A stretch of 64,000 nt of DNA from Kocuria rosea subsp. polaris (GCF_001483755.1 NZ_LQBK01000004.1:498618-562617), one strand, 5' to 3'. Shown: positions 25,171-34,003, counted from the stretch's first letter. The notes: generated by a model from the letters alone, not told the origin. Numbers and translations are program-made.

Positions 25171-26286
25171 ATGGTGACGGTCTTCTCGCGCGAATCGGCC
25201 TTTCCGAGCGCCCGGCAGGGCACCGGGACACGGACCGGGCACGGCGGCGGGGAACCCGCCCCGGTTCCCGTCCTGGAGGAGTTCCTGGCCGAGGCCACCG
25301 GTCGCGCGGAGGCCGTGGACCCCGGCTTCGCCCGGCTGTGGGGCGAGGTCGCCCGGCTCAGCTCCGGGGGCAAGCGGATCCGCCCGCACCTCGTCCGTCT
25401 CACGGCCGGCGCCTATCCCGCGCCCGAGCCGGAGCCCGTGGTCGAGGCCGTCGGCGCGGCGTTCGAGCTGCTGCACACCGCCCTCATCGTCCACGACGAC
25501 GTCATCGACCAGGACGAGCAGCGCCGGCACCAGCCCACGATCAACGCCGCCGCCGCCACCCGCGCGTTCGCGTCGGGCTCGGGGCAGGACCAGGCGCGCC
25601 AGTACGGCGCGAGCGTGGGCGTCATCGCGGGGGACCTCGCCCTCGCCGGCGCGTACCGGCTCGTGGCCCGCTCCGGGCTCTCGCCCGAACGGCTGCCCCG
25701 CCTCCTCGACCTGCTCGACGCCGCCCTGTTCTCCTCGGCCGCGGGCGAGCTGCTCGACGTGGACCACGCGCTGCCCGGCGCCCGCCCGGGCCGCGAGCAG
25801 GTCCTCGCGGCGACGTGCCTGAAGACGGCGGTCTACTCCTTCGAGACCCCCCTGCAGGCCGGGGGAGTGCTGGGCGGGGCCCCCGCGGGGGACGTGGAGG
25901 TGCTCGGCCGCCTGGGCCGGACCGTGGGCACCGCCTACCAGCTCGTGGACGACCTGCTCGGGGTCTTCGGGGATCCGGAGGCCACGGGCAAGTCCGTGCT
26001 CAGCGACCTGCGGGAGGGCAAGCGGACCATGCTCGTCGCCGCCGCCCTGTGCACCCCCGCCGGCGAGGAGCTCGACGCGATCCTGGGCCGCCACGAGATC
26101 AGCGGGGAGCAGGCCCTCCGGGCCCGGGAGCTGCTCGAGCGGTGCGGGGCCCGGCGGGAGGTCGAGGCCATGGTCACCGAGTGCGCGGACGAGGCCCGGG
26201 CCCTGCTCGACGCCGCGGGGCTGCCCGCGTCCCTCGAGCAGGACCTGCGGCGCATCGTCGCCGGGGCCACGGAGCGCATCCGGTGA
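25171..26286 (+). CDS. crtE: geranylgeranyl pyrophosphate synthase
   Basis: A 371-residue trans-isoprenyl diphosphate synthase that condenses IPP with allylic diphosphates to C20 GGPP, the precursor of phytoene. The first Asp-rich motif is VHDDVID (109-113) and the second is LVDDLLGVFGD (260-268), with GKRIRP near residue 70 and SDLREGK binding the diphosphate. The start is uncertain: GTG at 25120 overlaps the crtR stop, but the 17 codons between it and ATG 25171 have low GC at third positions and contain a palindrome, so 25171 is preferred. The stop overlaps the next start (GTGA). First enzyme gene of the carotenoid operon. Confidence 0.88.
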   Translation: MVTVFSRESAFPSARQGTGTRTGHGGGEPAPVPVLEEFLAEATGRAEAVDPGFARLWGEVARLSSGGKRIRPHLVRLTAGAYPAPEPEPVVEAVGAAFELLHTALIVHDDVIDQDEQRRHQPTINAAAATRAFASGSGQDQARQYGASVGVIAGDLALAGAYRLVARSGLSPERLPRLLDLLDAALFSSAAGELLDVDHALPGARPGREQVLAATCLKTAVYSFETPLQAGGVLGGAPAGDVEVLGRLGRTVGTAYQLVDDLLGVFGDPEATGKSVLSDLREGKRTMLVAAALCTPAGEELDAILGRHEISGEQALRARELLERCGARREVEAMVTECADEARALLDAAGLPASLEQDLRRIVAGATERIR

Positions 26287-28769
26287 CCGCCGCCCAGCAC
26301 ACCGGGTCACCGGCCGAGGCCGCCGCCCGCTACGACGACACCGCCCAGCAGGCGGCCGCGACCGTCATCCGCCGCTACTCCACGTCCTTCGGGCTCGCCT
26401 GCCGCCTGCTGGGACCGGAGATCCGCCCGGACGTCTACGCCGTCTACGCGCTGGTGCGGATCGCCGACGAGATCGTCGACGGCGCCAGCGCCGGCGCCGG
26501 CGTCCCGCCCCGCGGGTCGCGGGAGCTCCTGGACGCCCTCGAGGAGGAGACGTACGGCGCGATCGAGCGGGGCTTCAGCAGCAACCTCGTGGTGCACGCC
26601 TTCGCCCGCGCGGCCCGCCGGGCCGGGATCGGTCCCGAGCTCGTGCGCCCGTTCTTCGCGTCGATGCGCGCCGACCTCAGCGCGGACCGGCACAGCGCCG
26701 ACTCCCTCGACGAGTACGTGTACGGCTCGGCCGAGGTCGTGGGGCTGATGTGCCTGCAGGTGTTCCTGGCCGGTCGCCCCGTGCCCGAGCAGCGCCGGGC
26801 GCAGCTCGTGGCGGGGGCCCGGCGGCTGGGGGCGGCGTTCCAGAAGGTCAACTTCCTGCGCGACCTGGCGGAGGACTACGGGGAGCTCGGCCGCGTGTAC
26901 TTCCCCGGCGTGGAGCCCGGGGAGTTCTCCGAGGCCGAGAAGAACCGCCTCCTCGACGACATCGACGCCGACCTCGCAGCCGCCCGCGCGGTCATCGACG
27001 ACCTCCCCCGGTCCTCCCGCGCCGCCGTCCTCGCCGCCCACGACCTGTTCCGGGAGCTGTCCGTGCGGATCCGCGCCACCCCTGCCCGGGAGCTGCTGAG
27101 CTCCCGCATCCGCGTGCCGAACCCGCGCAAGGCCGGGCTCGCCGCGGCCGCCGTGGTCCGGGCGCGCGCCCGGCGTCGCGCCCCCGCGCCCCGAGGACGC
27201 CGTGCCGTGGTGGTGGGCGCGGGGATCGCCGGACTGGCCGCCGCGGGCCTGCTCGCGAAGGACGGCTGGGACGTGACCGTCCTGGAGCGCGGGAGCGCGA
27301 CCGGCGGGCGCGCCGGGCTGCTCGAGCGGGACGGGTTCCGCTTCGACACCGGGCCCTCCTGGTACCTCATGCCGGAGGTCTTCGACCACTTCTTCCGGCT
27401 CATGGGCTCCAGCGCCGCCGAGGAGCTCGAGCTCGTCCGGCTGGACCCCGCCTACCGGGTCTGGGGCGAGCGCTACGAGCGGCCGATCGACATCCGCTCG
27501 GACCTCGAGGACACCGTGGCGCTGTTCGAGTCGGTGGAGCCCGGGGCGGGCGGGCGGATCCGCGCGTACCTGGCCTCGGCGAAGCGGACCTACGAGCTCG
27601 CCGTCGACCACTTCCTCTACACCTCCTACGCCTCGTTCACGCCGCTGCTCACGCGGCCGGTGGTGCGGGGCCTGCCGGAGCTCGCCCGCCACCTCACCGG
27701 GTCCCTGCACGACCTCGCCGCCCGCACCGTGCAGGACACGCGGCTGCGGCAGGTGCTGGGGTATCCGGCCGTCTTCCTGGCCAGCGCGCCCCGGATGACG
27801 CCGTCCCTGTACCACCTCATGAGCCACATGGACCTCACGGACTCCGTCCAGTACCCGCAGGGCGGGTTCCGCCGGGTCGTCGAGGCCGTGGAGGGGCTCG
27901 CCCTCGCCCACGGCGCGCGGATCCGGACGGGGGCGGACGTGCTGCGGATCAGCACCTCCCCGGCCGCCGACGGGCCGGTCCGGGCCACCGGCGTCGTGTG
28001 GCGGGACGCGGACGGGGCCGAGCACGAGCTCGCCGCGGACGTGGTCGTCTCGGCCGCGGACCTGCACCACACCGAGACCGCGCTGCTCCCGCGCGAGCTG
28101 CAGAGCTACCCGCAGCGGTACTGGGACCGGCGCCAGACCGGCCCCGGCGCGGTGCTCGTGATGCTCGGGGTGCGCGGAGAGCTGCCCGGGCTACCGCACC
28201 ACAGCCTGTTCTTCAGCGAGGACTGGGACGCGAACTTCCGGGCGATCTTCGAGGAGCCCACCAGCGTGCCGGACCCCGCGTCCGTGTACGTCTGCAAGCC
28301 CTCGGCGACCGACCCCGCCGTGGCGCCCGAGGGGCACGAGAACCTCTTCGTGCTGATCCCCGTCCCCGCCGACCCCGCGCTGGGAGCGGGCGGGCCGGAC
28401 GGCACCGGCTCCGCGCGGGTCGAGGCCGTCGCGGACCGGGTGATCGACCAGATCGCGGCGTGGGCCGGCGTGCCGGACCTGCGGGAGCGCGTCGTGGTGC
28501 GCCACACCGTGGGCCCCGAGGACTTCCGCCGGGACTTCAACTCCTGGCGCGGCAACGTGCTGGGCCCCGCCCACGTGCTCAAGCAGTCCGCGTTCTTCCG
28601 GGGCGCCAACCGCAGCCGAAAGGTCGCGGGCCTGCACTACTGCGGGGCCTCGACCATCCCCGGCATCGGCCTGCCGATGTGCTTGATCAGCGCGGAGATC
28701 CTGCTCAAGGACCTGCGCGGGGACACCTCCACCGGTCCCCTGGCAGAACCCCTGGTGCCGCGCGGATGA
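26283..28769 (+). CDS. crtBI: fused phytoene synthase-phytoene desaturase (CrtB-CrtI)
   Basis: An 828-residue single reading frame that joins two enzymes normally encoded apart. Residues ~12-290 are phytoene synthase, with the Asp-rich motifs DEIVD (62-66) and DLAEDYGELGR (194-204), making C40 phytoene from two GGPP. After an Arg/Ala/Pro linker (about 291-306), residues ~307-815 are a CrtI-type desaturase starting with the FAD motif VVVGAGIAGLAA and VLERGSATGGRAG. It ends with the CrtI signature HYCGASTIPGIGLPMCLISAE and makes lycopene. No stop or frame change occurs at the junction. The GTG start overlaps the crtE stop; the stop overlaps the next start (ATGA). A base-calling error that joined two genes is possible but not indicated. 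Confidence 0.9.
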   Translation: MTAAQHTGSPAEAAARYDDTAQQAAATVIRRYSTSFGLACRLLGPEIRPDVYAVYALVRIADEIVDGASAGAGVPPRGSRELLDALEEETYGAIERGFSSNLVVHAFARAARRAGIGPELVRPFFASMRADLSADRHSADSLDEYVYGSAEVVGLMCLQVFLAGRPVPEQRRAQLVAGARRLGAAFQKVNFLRDLAEDYGELGRVYFPGVEPGEFSEAEKNRLLDDIDADLAAARAVIDDLPRSSRAAVLAAHDLFRELSVRIRATPARELLSSRIRVPNPRKAGLAAAAVVRARARRRAPAPRGRRAVVVGAGIAGLAAAGLLAKDGWDVTVLERGSATGGRAGLLERDGFRFDTGPSWYLMPEVFDHFFRLMGSSAAEELELVRLDPAYRVWGERYERPIDIRSDLEDTVALFESVEPGAGGRIRAYLASAKRTYELAVDHFLYTSYASFTPLLTRPVVRGLPELARHLTGSLHDLAARTVQDTRLRQVLGYPAVFLASAPRMTPSLYHLMSHMDLTDSVQYPQGGFRRVVEAVEGLALAHGARIRTGADVLRISTSPAADGPVRATGVVWRDADGAEHELAADVVVSAADLHHTETALLPRELQSYPQRYWDRRQTGPGAVLVMLGVRGELPGLPHHSLFFSEDWDANFRAIFEEPTSVPDPASVYVCKPSATDPAVAPEGHENLFVLIPVPADPALGAGGPDGTGSARVEAVADRVIDQIAAWAGVPDLRERVVVRHTVGPEDFRRDFNSWRGNVLGPAHVLKQSAFFRGANRSRKVAGLHYCGASTIPGIGLPMCLISAEILLKDLRGDTSTGPLAEPLVPRG

Positions 28770-29113
28770 GCTTCGTGTACCTCGGCTTCCTGCTGTTCAG
28801 CCTGGCCGGGATGGTGCTCCTCGACGTGCGCGAGCGGCTGTTCTTCGCCCAGGACCCCCGCCGGGCGGCGCTCGTGCTGCTCGCGGGGCTGGTGTTCTTC
28901 CTCGCCTGGGACGTCGCCGGGATCAGCCTCGGGATCTTCCTGCACAGCCGGAGCGCGTGGGCGACCGGCTGGATGGTCGCCCCGCAGATCCCCGTCGAGG
29001 AGGTCGTGTTCCTCGTGTTCCTCTGCTACCTGACCATGAACCTGGTCCGGCTCACGGAGAAGGCGCTGGCACGCCGCTCCGCCCGGGCCCGCGGGAAGGC
29101 GGAGGCCCCGTGA
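28766..29113 (+). CDS. crtYe: C50 carotenoid cyclase small subunit, CrtYe/CrtYc type
   Basis: A 115-residue membrane protein with three spans of the heterodimeric lycopene/C50 cyclase family. The family signature PQIPVEEVVFLVFLCYL is present near residue 75 (the PxE(E/D) motif seen in both subunits), preceded by WDVAGISLGIFLHSRSAWATG. Such subunits pair with a second of the same fold (here the N-terminal domain of the next protein) to cyclise the ends of lycopene or C50 flavuxanthin. ATG overlaps the crtBI stop (ATGA), and the stop overlaps the next GTG start. Whether the product is an epsilon, gamma or beta ring cannot be told from sequence. Confidence 0.85.
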   Translation: MSFVYLGFLLFSLAGMVLLDVRERLFFAQDPRRAALVLLAGLVFFLAWDVAGISLGIFLHSRSAWATGWMVAPQIPVEEVVFLVFLCYLTMNLVRLTEKALARRSARARGKAEAP

Positions 29114-30291
29114 CCTACGCCCTCGTCATTCCCGTCTTCCTCGCGCTCGCCCTGACCCCGGCCACCCTGCTGGTCCGCAGGCCCTCCCCGGCGCCTCCCC
29201 GGCGCCGGGCCCTGGCCGTGCTCGGGATCTCCTTCGCGGTGCTCGCGGTGCTCACGGTGGTCTTCGACAACCTCATGATCGCCGCCGGGTTCTTCGACTA
29301 CGGGGCCGGGCACATCACGGAGCTGCGGATCGGTCTGGTGCCGGTCGAGGACTTCGCGTACCCGCTCGCCGCGCTGCTGCTGCTGCCGTCGCTGTGGTGG
29401 GGGCTGGCCGAGCGGGGGCGGCTCGCCGCCACCGTGCGCACCCTCGTGGCCACCTCCCGGCCGCTCTCCTGGGTCAACACCGCCTACCCCTTCGCGGCGG
29501 CCTACGTCATGACCACCGGCCGGGCGGACCTGCCCCTCGTGGTGGGGACGCTGTTCTTCCTCTTCCCGTACAACCTGCTGATGTACGGGATCAACGACGT
29601 CTTCGACTACGAGTCCGACCTCCGCAACCCCCGCAAGGGCGGTGTCGAGGGCGCGCTCGTGGACCGGTCCGAGCACCGGATGATCCTCGTGGGCTCGGCG
29701 CTGGTGGCCCTGCCCTTCCTGGCGTACCTGTTCCTGGCGGGCGGCGCCGCCGCGGCGGGGGTGCTGGTGGTCAGCCTCTTCGCGGTGGTCGCCTACAGCC
29801 TCGAGGGGCTGCGCTTCAAGGAGGTCCCGTTCCTGGACTCGGCGACCTCCGCCACGCACTTCGTGTCCCCGGCGGTCTACGGCCTCGTGCTCGCCGGGGC
29901 GGACCGGTCACCGGGTCTCGTGGCCCTGTGCGCCGCGTTCTTCCTCTGGTCGATGGCCTCGCAGGCCTTCGGGGCGGTCCAGGACGTCCGGGCGGACCGG
30001 GAGGGCGGGCTGCGCTCGATCGCGACGGTCCTGGGCGCCCGCCGCACGGTGTGGGCCGCCGCGGCGTTCTACCTCGCGGCCGGGGTGCTCCTGCTGCTCA
30101 CCCCCTGGCCCGGGCCGGTGGCGTCCTTCCTGGTGCTGCCCTACCTCGCCAACCTCGTGCCGTTCCTGTCCATCACGGACGCCGGTTGCGAACGCGCCAA
30201 CCGGGGCTGGCGCCGGTTCCTGTCGCTCAACTACGTCACCGGCTTCCTCGTGACGATGCTGCTGCTCTGGGCGTGGGAGCTCAGCCGGTGA
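29110..30291 (+). CDS. fused C50 cyclase subunit-lycopene elongase (CrtYf-CrtEb)
   Basis: A 393-residue membrane protein with two domains. Residues ~1-100 are a second CrtYc/CrtYf-like cyclase subunit (FDNLMIAAGFFDYGAGHITEL, then LVPVEDFAYPL, the PVEDF motif at 78-82). Residues ~110-393 are a UbiA prenyltransferase of the lycopene elongase type, with SRPLSWVNTAYPFAAAY and the Asp motif NDVFDYESD (162-170) that binds DMAPP and Mg. The elongase adds two C5 units to lycopene to give a C50 skeleton, and the cyclase domain with the preceding subunit would close the rings. From memory, a comparable fusion (LbtBC) is known in Dietzia. GTG overlaps the preceding stop. It converges on the crtD-like gene with an 11-base overlap. 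Confidence 0.88.
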   Translation: MTYALVIPVFLALALTPATLLVRRPSPAPPRRRALAVLGISFAVLAVLTVVFDNLMIAAGFFDYGAGHITELRIGLVPVEDFAYPLAALLLLPSLWWGLAERGRLAATVRTLVATSRPLSWVNTAYPFAAAYVMTTGRADLPLVVGTLFFLFPYNLLMYGINDVFDYESDLRNPRKGGVEGALVDRSEHRMILVGSALVALPFLAYLFLAGGAAAAGVLVVSLFAVVAYSLEGLRFKEVPFLDSATSATHFVSPAVYGLVLAGADRSPGLVALCAAFFLWSMASQAFGAVQDVRADREGGLRSIATVLGARRTVWAAAAFYLAAGVLLLLTPWPGPVASFLVLPYLANLVPFLSITDAGCERANRGWRRFLSLNYVTGFLVTMLLLWAWELSR

Positions 30292-31774
30292 CCGGTTCCC
30301 GCCGCCCGGGCCGGGGGCCGCGGACGGGACCGGGATCCCGCTGCAGGCGCCGCAGCAGCTTGTCGGTCGAGACCATCGCCCCGCCCAGCACCGCCGGCAG
30401 CCCGCCGCCCGGGTGGACGGAGGCCCCCACCCGCCACAGCCACGGCCGCAGGGGACTCGTGTAGGACGGGGCGTGCAGCGGGCCGCTGCGCCAGGCCGGG
30501 TGCACCGCCCCGTACAGCGCGCCGCCCGCCGAGCCGTGCGCGGCGAAGTGGGCGGGGTCCAGGATCTCCGTGCTCCGGAAGCGGTCCGGAAGCCGTCCGG
30601 GCAGCCCGAGCACCCGGGCGGTGCGCTCGAGCTCCCGCACGACGAACGGGTCCTCGAGGGTGTACGACTTCCCGTTGGCCGGTGCGGTGAGCAGCACGGC
30701 GAGCGTGGGAGCGCTGTTGGGGTAGACCCCGTGCGCCGGGTAGTAGTTCGCGAACGCCATGGTCTGCTCGGGCTCGGTCCCGGCCTCCAGGTCGGCGTAG
30801 AGATCGGCCGGGCGGTCGGGCAGGACGACGCCGTGCCGGGGCGTCCCCTCGGGCAGCCCGGCGCCGAGCACCGCGTAGATCCCGATCGCCGAGCAGCTGA
30901 GCCGGCGCGGCACCCGGGGCGCGCGCCCGGCGAGCAGCCCGTCCAGCCGGTGGGCGTCCAGCCCGCCGACCACGGCGTCGGCCGGGTACGTGCCCCGCTC
31001 CGTGCGGACCCGGCGGCGGGCGACGGAGGTCACCGGTTCACCGGTGCGGATCTCCACCCCGGACGCCACCGCCAGCCGCCGCAGGGCCTCGACGAGCTCG
31101 TGCACGCCGCCCCGGGGGATCCAGACCCCGTCGCGTGCCATCACGGCGGGCATGCTCGCGTACAGGGCCGGGGTGCGCGCCGGGCCGACCCCGGCGTTGA
31201 GGGTGTGGATGGCGATGACCTCGCGCAGGCCCTCGGGCATCCAGGTGAGGCTGTCGAGGTAGCTGCGGGTCGTGAGCCGCCGCCCGTAGAGGCTCCCGAG
31301 CCGGCCCAGCGCGGGACGGGCCGCCCGGTCCATCACCTCCGTGGTCAGCAGCCGGGTGATGTCCGGGCCGAGCGGCCCGTGCTCGGCCTCGAAGCGGACC
31401 CATGCCGCGTGCCAGGGGTGCCCGGGCGGGACGGGCAGCTCGCACCGGTCGCCGCGGTAGTAGTACGTGCCGACCTCGGGCAGGCGCTCCAGCTCGAGCC
31501 CGGCCGTCTCCGCGGCCCTCGGCCCGCGGTCCCCCGCCGGCGCGGCGGCGTCCCGCAGCCGGTCCAGGCGGCGGAGGAGCTCCTCCCACACGCCCGGGAA
31601 CGTGAACAGGGACGGCCCCGTGTCCATGCGCTGGCCCGCGGCCTCGATGCGGCGGCTCTTGCCCCCGAGCCGGTCGGCGGCCTCGAGCAGGGTGACCTGG
31701 TGACCGGCGTGGCCGAGCAGGGCGGCCGAGGTCAGGCCGCCGAGACCGCCGCCGACGACGACGACGCGGCTCAC
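30281..31774 (-). CDS. CrtI/CrtD-like carotenoid desaturase
   Basis: A 497-residue FAD-dependent desaturase of the CrtI family, distinct from the CrtI half of the main operon. It has the dinucleotide motif VVVVGGGLGGLTSA (4-17), LLEAADRLGGKSRR with MDTGPSLFTFP, and the C-terminal HPGGGLPAVLGGAMVSTDKL. The K in GGKS and the MDTGPSLFT pattern are typical of CrtD-type enzymes (3,4-desaturation or acyclic xanthophyll dehydrogenation). The GTG start overlaps the stop of the UbiA gene (GTGA), so elongase and desaturase are co-translated, as expected for acyclic C50 carotenoids of the bacterioruberin type. Substrate is inference. Confidence 0.8.
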   Translation of the reverse strand: MSRVVVVGGGLGGLTSAALLGHAGHQVTLLEAADRLGGKSRRIEAAGQRMDTGPSLFTFPGVWEELLRRLDRLRDAAAPAGDRGPRAAETAGLELERLPEVGTYYYRGDRCELPVPPGHPWHAAWVRFEAEHGPLGPDITRLLTTEVMDRAARPALGRLGSLYGRRLTTRSYLDSLTWMPEGLREVIAIHTLNAGVGPARTPALYASMPAVMARDGVWIPRGGVHELVEALRRLAVASGVEIRTGEPVTSVARRRVRTERGTYPADAVVGGLDAHRLDGLLAGRAPRVPRRLSCSAIGIYAVLGAGLPEGTPRHGVVLPDRPADLYADLEAGTEPEQTMAFANYYPAHGVYPNSAPTLAVLLTAPANGKSYTLEDPFVVRELERTARVLGLPGRLPDRFRSTEILDPAHFAAHGSAGGALYGAVHPAWRSGPLHAPSYTSPLRPWLWRVGASVHPGGGLPAVLGGAMVSTDKLLRRLQRDPGPVRGPRPGRREPVTG

Positions 31775-32637
31775 GGGTACAGCCCCAGGTACAGCGCCAC
31801 CGTCAGCTGCACCCCGGCCACGGAGCCGGCGACGTAGGGGAAGGCGATGGAGTGCCGGTACAGCCGGTGCCCGGTCCCGGGCCGCGGGTCCCGCAGGAGG
31901 GACAGCACGAGCCACCCGGCGATGAGGGCGTTGACCGCGGCCACCGGGAGGCTGACCAGCACGAAGCACAGCGTGGACACGGCCCACCAGCCGCCGCTCC
32001 ACAGGCCCGCCCCGCGCGGGCCGAGCCGGACGGCCGTGGTCGTGATGGCCACCGCGCGGTCCTCCTCGATGTCCTGGACGGCGTCGAAGGCGTGCTTGGC
32101 CACGCTCCAGGCCATCAGGCCCAGCGCGGCGGACCACACGGGGGCCTGCCCGAGGGCGAGGGGGAGGAAGACCAGGGGCAGGGCGTAGGCGGCGTTGCTC
32201 AGCGAGTCCAGGAAGGGCCGGGCCTTGAAGCGCACGGGCGGGGCCGAGTAGAGCACGAAGACCAGGACGTACAGTACGATCCAGGCCAGCGCGGCCGGGG
32301 ACAGGGCGACGGCGAACCAGACGAGGAACGGCGCGTTGGTGACGAGCACCGCGGTCCAGATCGTGCGCACCTCGGAGGAGTCGATCAGCGCCCCCTCGAG
32401 CGAGCCCTTGCGCGGGTTGAGGGCGTCGGTGTCCTGGTCGAAGACGTCGTTGACGCCGTAGATCAGCAGGTTGAACGGGAGGGTGAGCCACAGCAGGAGC
32501 GGCAGCGCCTCCCACTGCCACAGCGACCCGGCGAGCCACATCCCCACCACGCCGGGGCCCAGGGTGTTGACCCAGAGCACCGGCCGGGCGATGTGCACGA
32601 TCCGCTGCACGGCGGGGACGGATCCTGCCTGGGTCAC
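31771..32637 (-). CDS. second UbiA-family prenyltransferase, lycopene elongase-like
   Basis: A 288-residue integral membrane prenyltransferase with eight or nine spans and the prenyl-diphosphate motif NDVFDQDTD (63-71) followed by ALNPRKGSLEGALID, closely matching the elongase half of the fused protein in the facing operon. It may therefore also extend lycopene ends with C5 units, or act on a different polyprenyl acceptor. The GTG at 32637 is preceded by GAGGAGAG nine bases upstream; the longer frame adds only polar sequence. It is followed, with a GTGA overlap, by a CrtD-like desaturase. Having two elongase-type proteins in one pigment region is unusual. Confidence 0.82.
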   Translation of the reverse strand: MTQAGSVPAVQRIVHIARPVLWVNTLGPGVVGMWLAGSLWQWEALPLLLWLTLPFNLLIYGVNDVFDQDTDALNPRKGSLEGALIDSSEVRTIWTAVLVTNAPFLVWFAVALSPAALAWIVLYVLVFVLYSAPPVRFKARPFLDSLSNAAYALPLVFLPLALGQAPVWSAALGLMAWSVAKHAFDAVQDIEEDRAVAITTTAVRLGPRGAGLWSGGWWAVSTLCFVLVSLPVAAVNALIAGWLVLSLLRDPRPGTGHRLYRHSIAFPYVAGSVAGVQLTVALYLGLYP

Positions 32638-32803
32638 GGCGGCGGCTCTCCTCGGACGACAGATGACCGGGGAGCCCCGGTGCCTCCAGACTACGTGGGT
32701 TCCGGGGCCGGTGGGGCAGGGGCCGGACCGGCCCGGCCCGCGGGAGCAGGCGCGGTAGACGGCCGGCTCGTGCTCCGTCCGGTGCGCGGGGCAGACTGGA
32801 GCG

Positions 32804-34003
32804 GTGCGCATGATGCTGCTGACCTCCGGAACCCGCGGCGACGTGGAGCCGTTCGCGGCCCTGGCGCGCTACGCCGCGGCACAGGGCCACCGCGTCCGGC
32901 TGGGGGTCCCGGCGAACAGCGGGGTCGACCTCACCGGGATCGACACCGTGAGCCTGGACGTGGACTTCCACCGGCTGATGGCCGTCCCCGGGCCCTCACC
33001 GCGGGCGGCGGTGCGCCACGTCCGCGCGGAGGTCCGACCCGGGATGCGGAGGATGTTCTCCGCGGCCGTGCGGGAGACCCTCGCGTTCGACCCCGGCCTG
33101 GTCCTGCACCACCCGCTGGTCCTCACGGCGCCGGCCGTCGCGGACGCCCTCGGCGTCCCCCGGGTGCTGGCCGAGTTCGTGCCCGTGGCGACCCCCACCC
33201 GCGAGTTCTCCGCCCCCGGCGGGCCCACGGTCTCGAAGGACCTCGGGCGGTTCAACCGGACCACCTACGCGGTCCCCCGCAGCGGCGCACGGCTGTTCCG
33301 CCGGGACGTCGAGCGCGCCTGCCGGCAGCTGCCCGGCGGCCGGGCGCCCGCACCCGCCGCGGCGTCCCGCGCCACCCTCATGGGGATCAGCCCGCAGCTG
33401 CTGCCGCGACCCGCCGACTGGCCGGCCACGGTGCACCTGACCGGCGCCTGGCACGCCGGTGCGGGCGCCGCCGCCCCGGACCCCGCGGTGGCCGGATTCG
33501 TCCGGGGCGGGCCGTGCCTGGTGGCGACCTTCGGCTCCATGGCGGCCGGCGACCCGGCCGCGCGGGGACGGGCGGTCGTGGACAGCGCGCGGGCCCACGG
33601 CCTGCGGACCCTCCTGGTCACGGGCTGGGGCGGACTCGCCCTGCCGGAGGACCGGCGCGGCGACGACGTGCTCGTGGTGCCGGGCGCGCCCCTGGACGCC
33701 GTGCTCCCGGACGCCGCGGTGGCGGTCCACCACGGTGGCGCCGGGACCGTGCACACGGTGGCCCGCGCGGGGATCCCCTCCGTGGTGGTGCCCTTCCTCG
33801 TCGACCAGCCCTTCTGGGGCCGGCAGCTGCACCGGCTCGGGGTCGCCGCCGCTCCGATCCCGCACCGGAGGCTGAGCGCGGAGACCCTGGTCCCCGCGGT
33901 GGGCGACGCCCTCGCCCGCCGGGAGCGGGCGCAGCGCGTGGGCCGCGCGGTGCGGGCGGAGCAGGGGCTGCGGACCGCCCTCGACGTCCTCACCGGGCTC
34001 TGA
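32804..34003 (+). CDS. GT1-family glycosyltransferase, candidate carotenoid glucosyltransferase
   Basis: A 399-residue GT-B glycosyltransferase of the UDP-glycosyltransferase/sterol glucosyltransferase group. It opens with MLLTSGTRGDVEPFAAL and has the nucleotide-sugar signature VHHGGAGTVHTVARAG followed by PSVVVPFLVDQPFWG near residue 310-335. Relatives glucosylate lipophilic hydroxyl groups, including carotenoids (CrtX). It is divergent from the elongase-CrtD pair and adjoins the C50 operon, which makes a hydroxylated C50 carotenoid the most likely acceptor. CAGACT at 32792-32797 sets the transcript start on the G of GTG 32804, supporting that start; the ATG at 32810 is the alternative. Confidence 0.8.
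   Translation: MRMMLLTSGTRGDVEPFAALARYAAAQGHRVRLGVPANSGVDLTGIDTVSLDVDFHRLMAVPGPSPRAAVRHVRAEVRPGMRRMFSAAVRETLAFDPGLVLHHPLVLTAPAVADALGVPRVLAEFVPVATPTREFSAPGGPTVSKDLGRFNRTTYAVPRSGARLFRRDVERACRQLPGGRAPAPAAASRATLMGISPQLLPRPADWPATVHLTGAWHAGAGAAAPDPAVAGFVRGGPCLVATFGSMAAGDPAARGRAVVDSARAHGLRTLLVTGWGGLALPEDRRGDDVLVVPGAPLDAVLPDAAVAVHHGGAGTVHTVARAGIPSVVVPFLVDQPFWGRQLHRLGVAAAPIPHRRLSAETLVPAVGDALARRERAQRVGRAVRAEQGLRTALDVLTGL

Noticed and set aside
27150..27215. A frameshift between crtB and crtI
   Set aside because: The frame is continuous, codon usage does not change and both domains are complete, so a true fusion is the simpler reading; resequencing would settle it.
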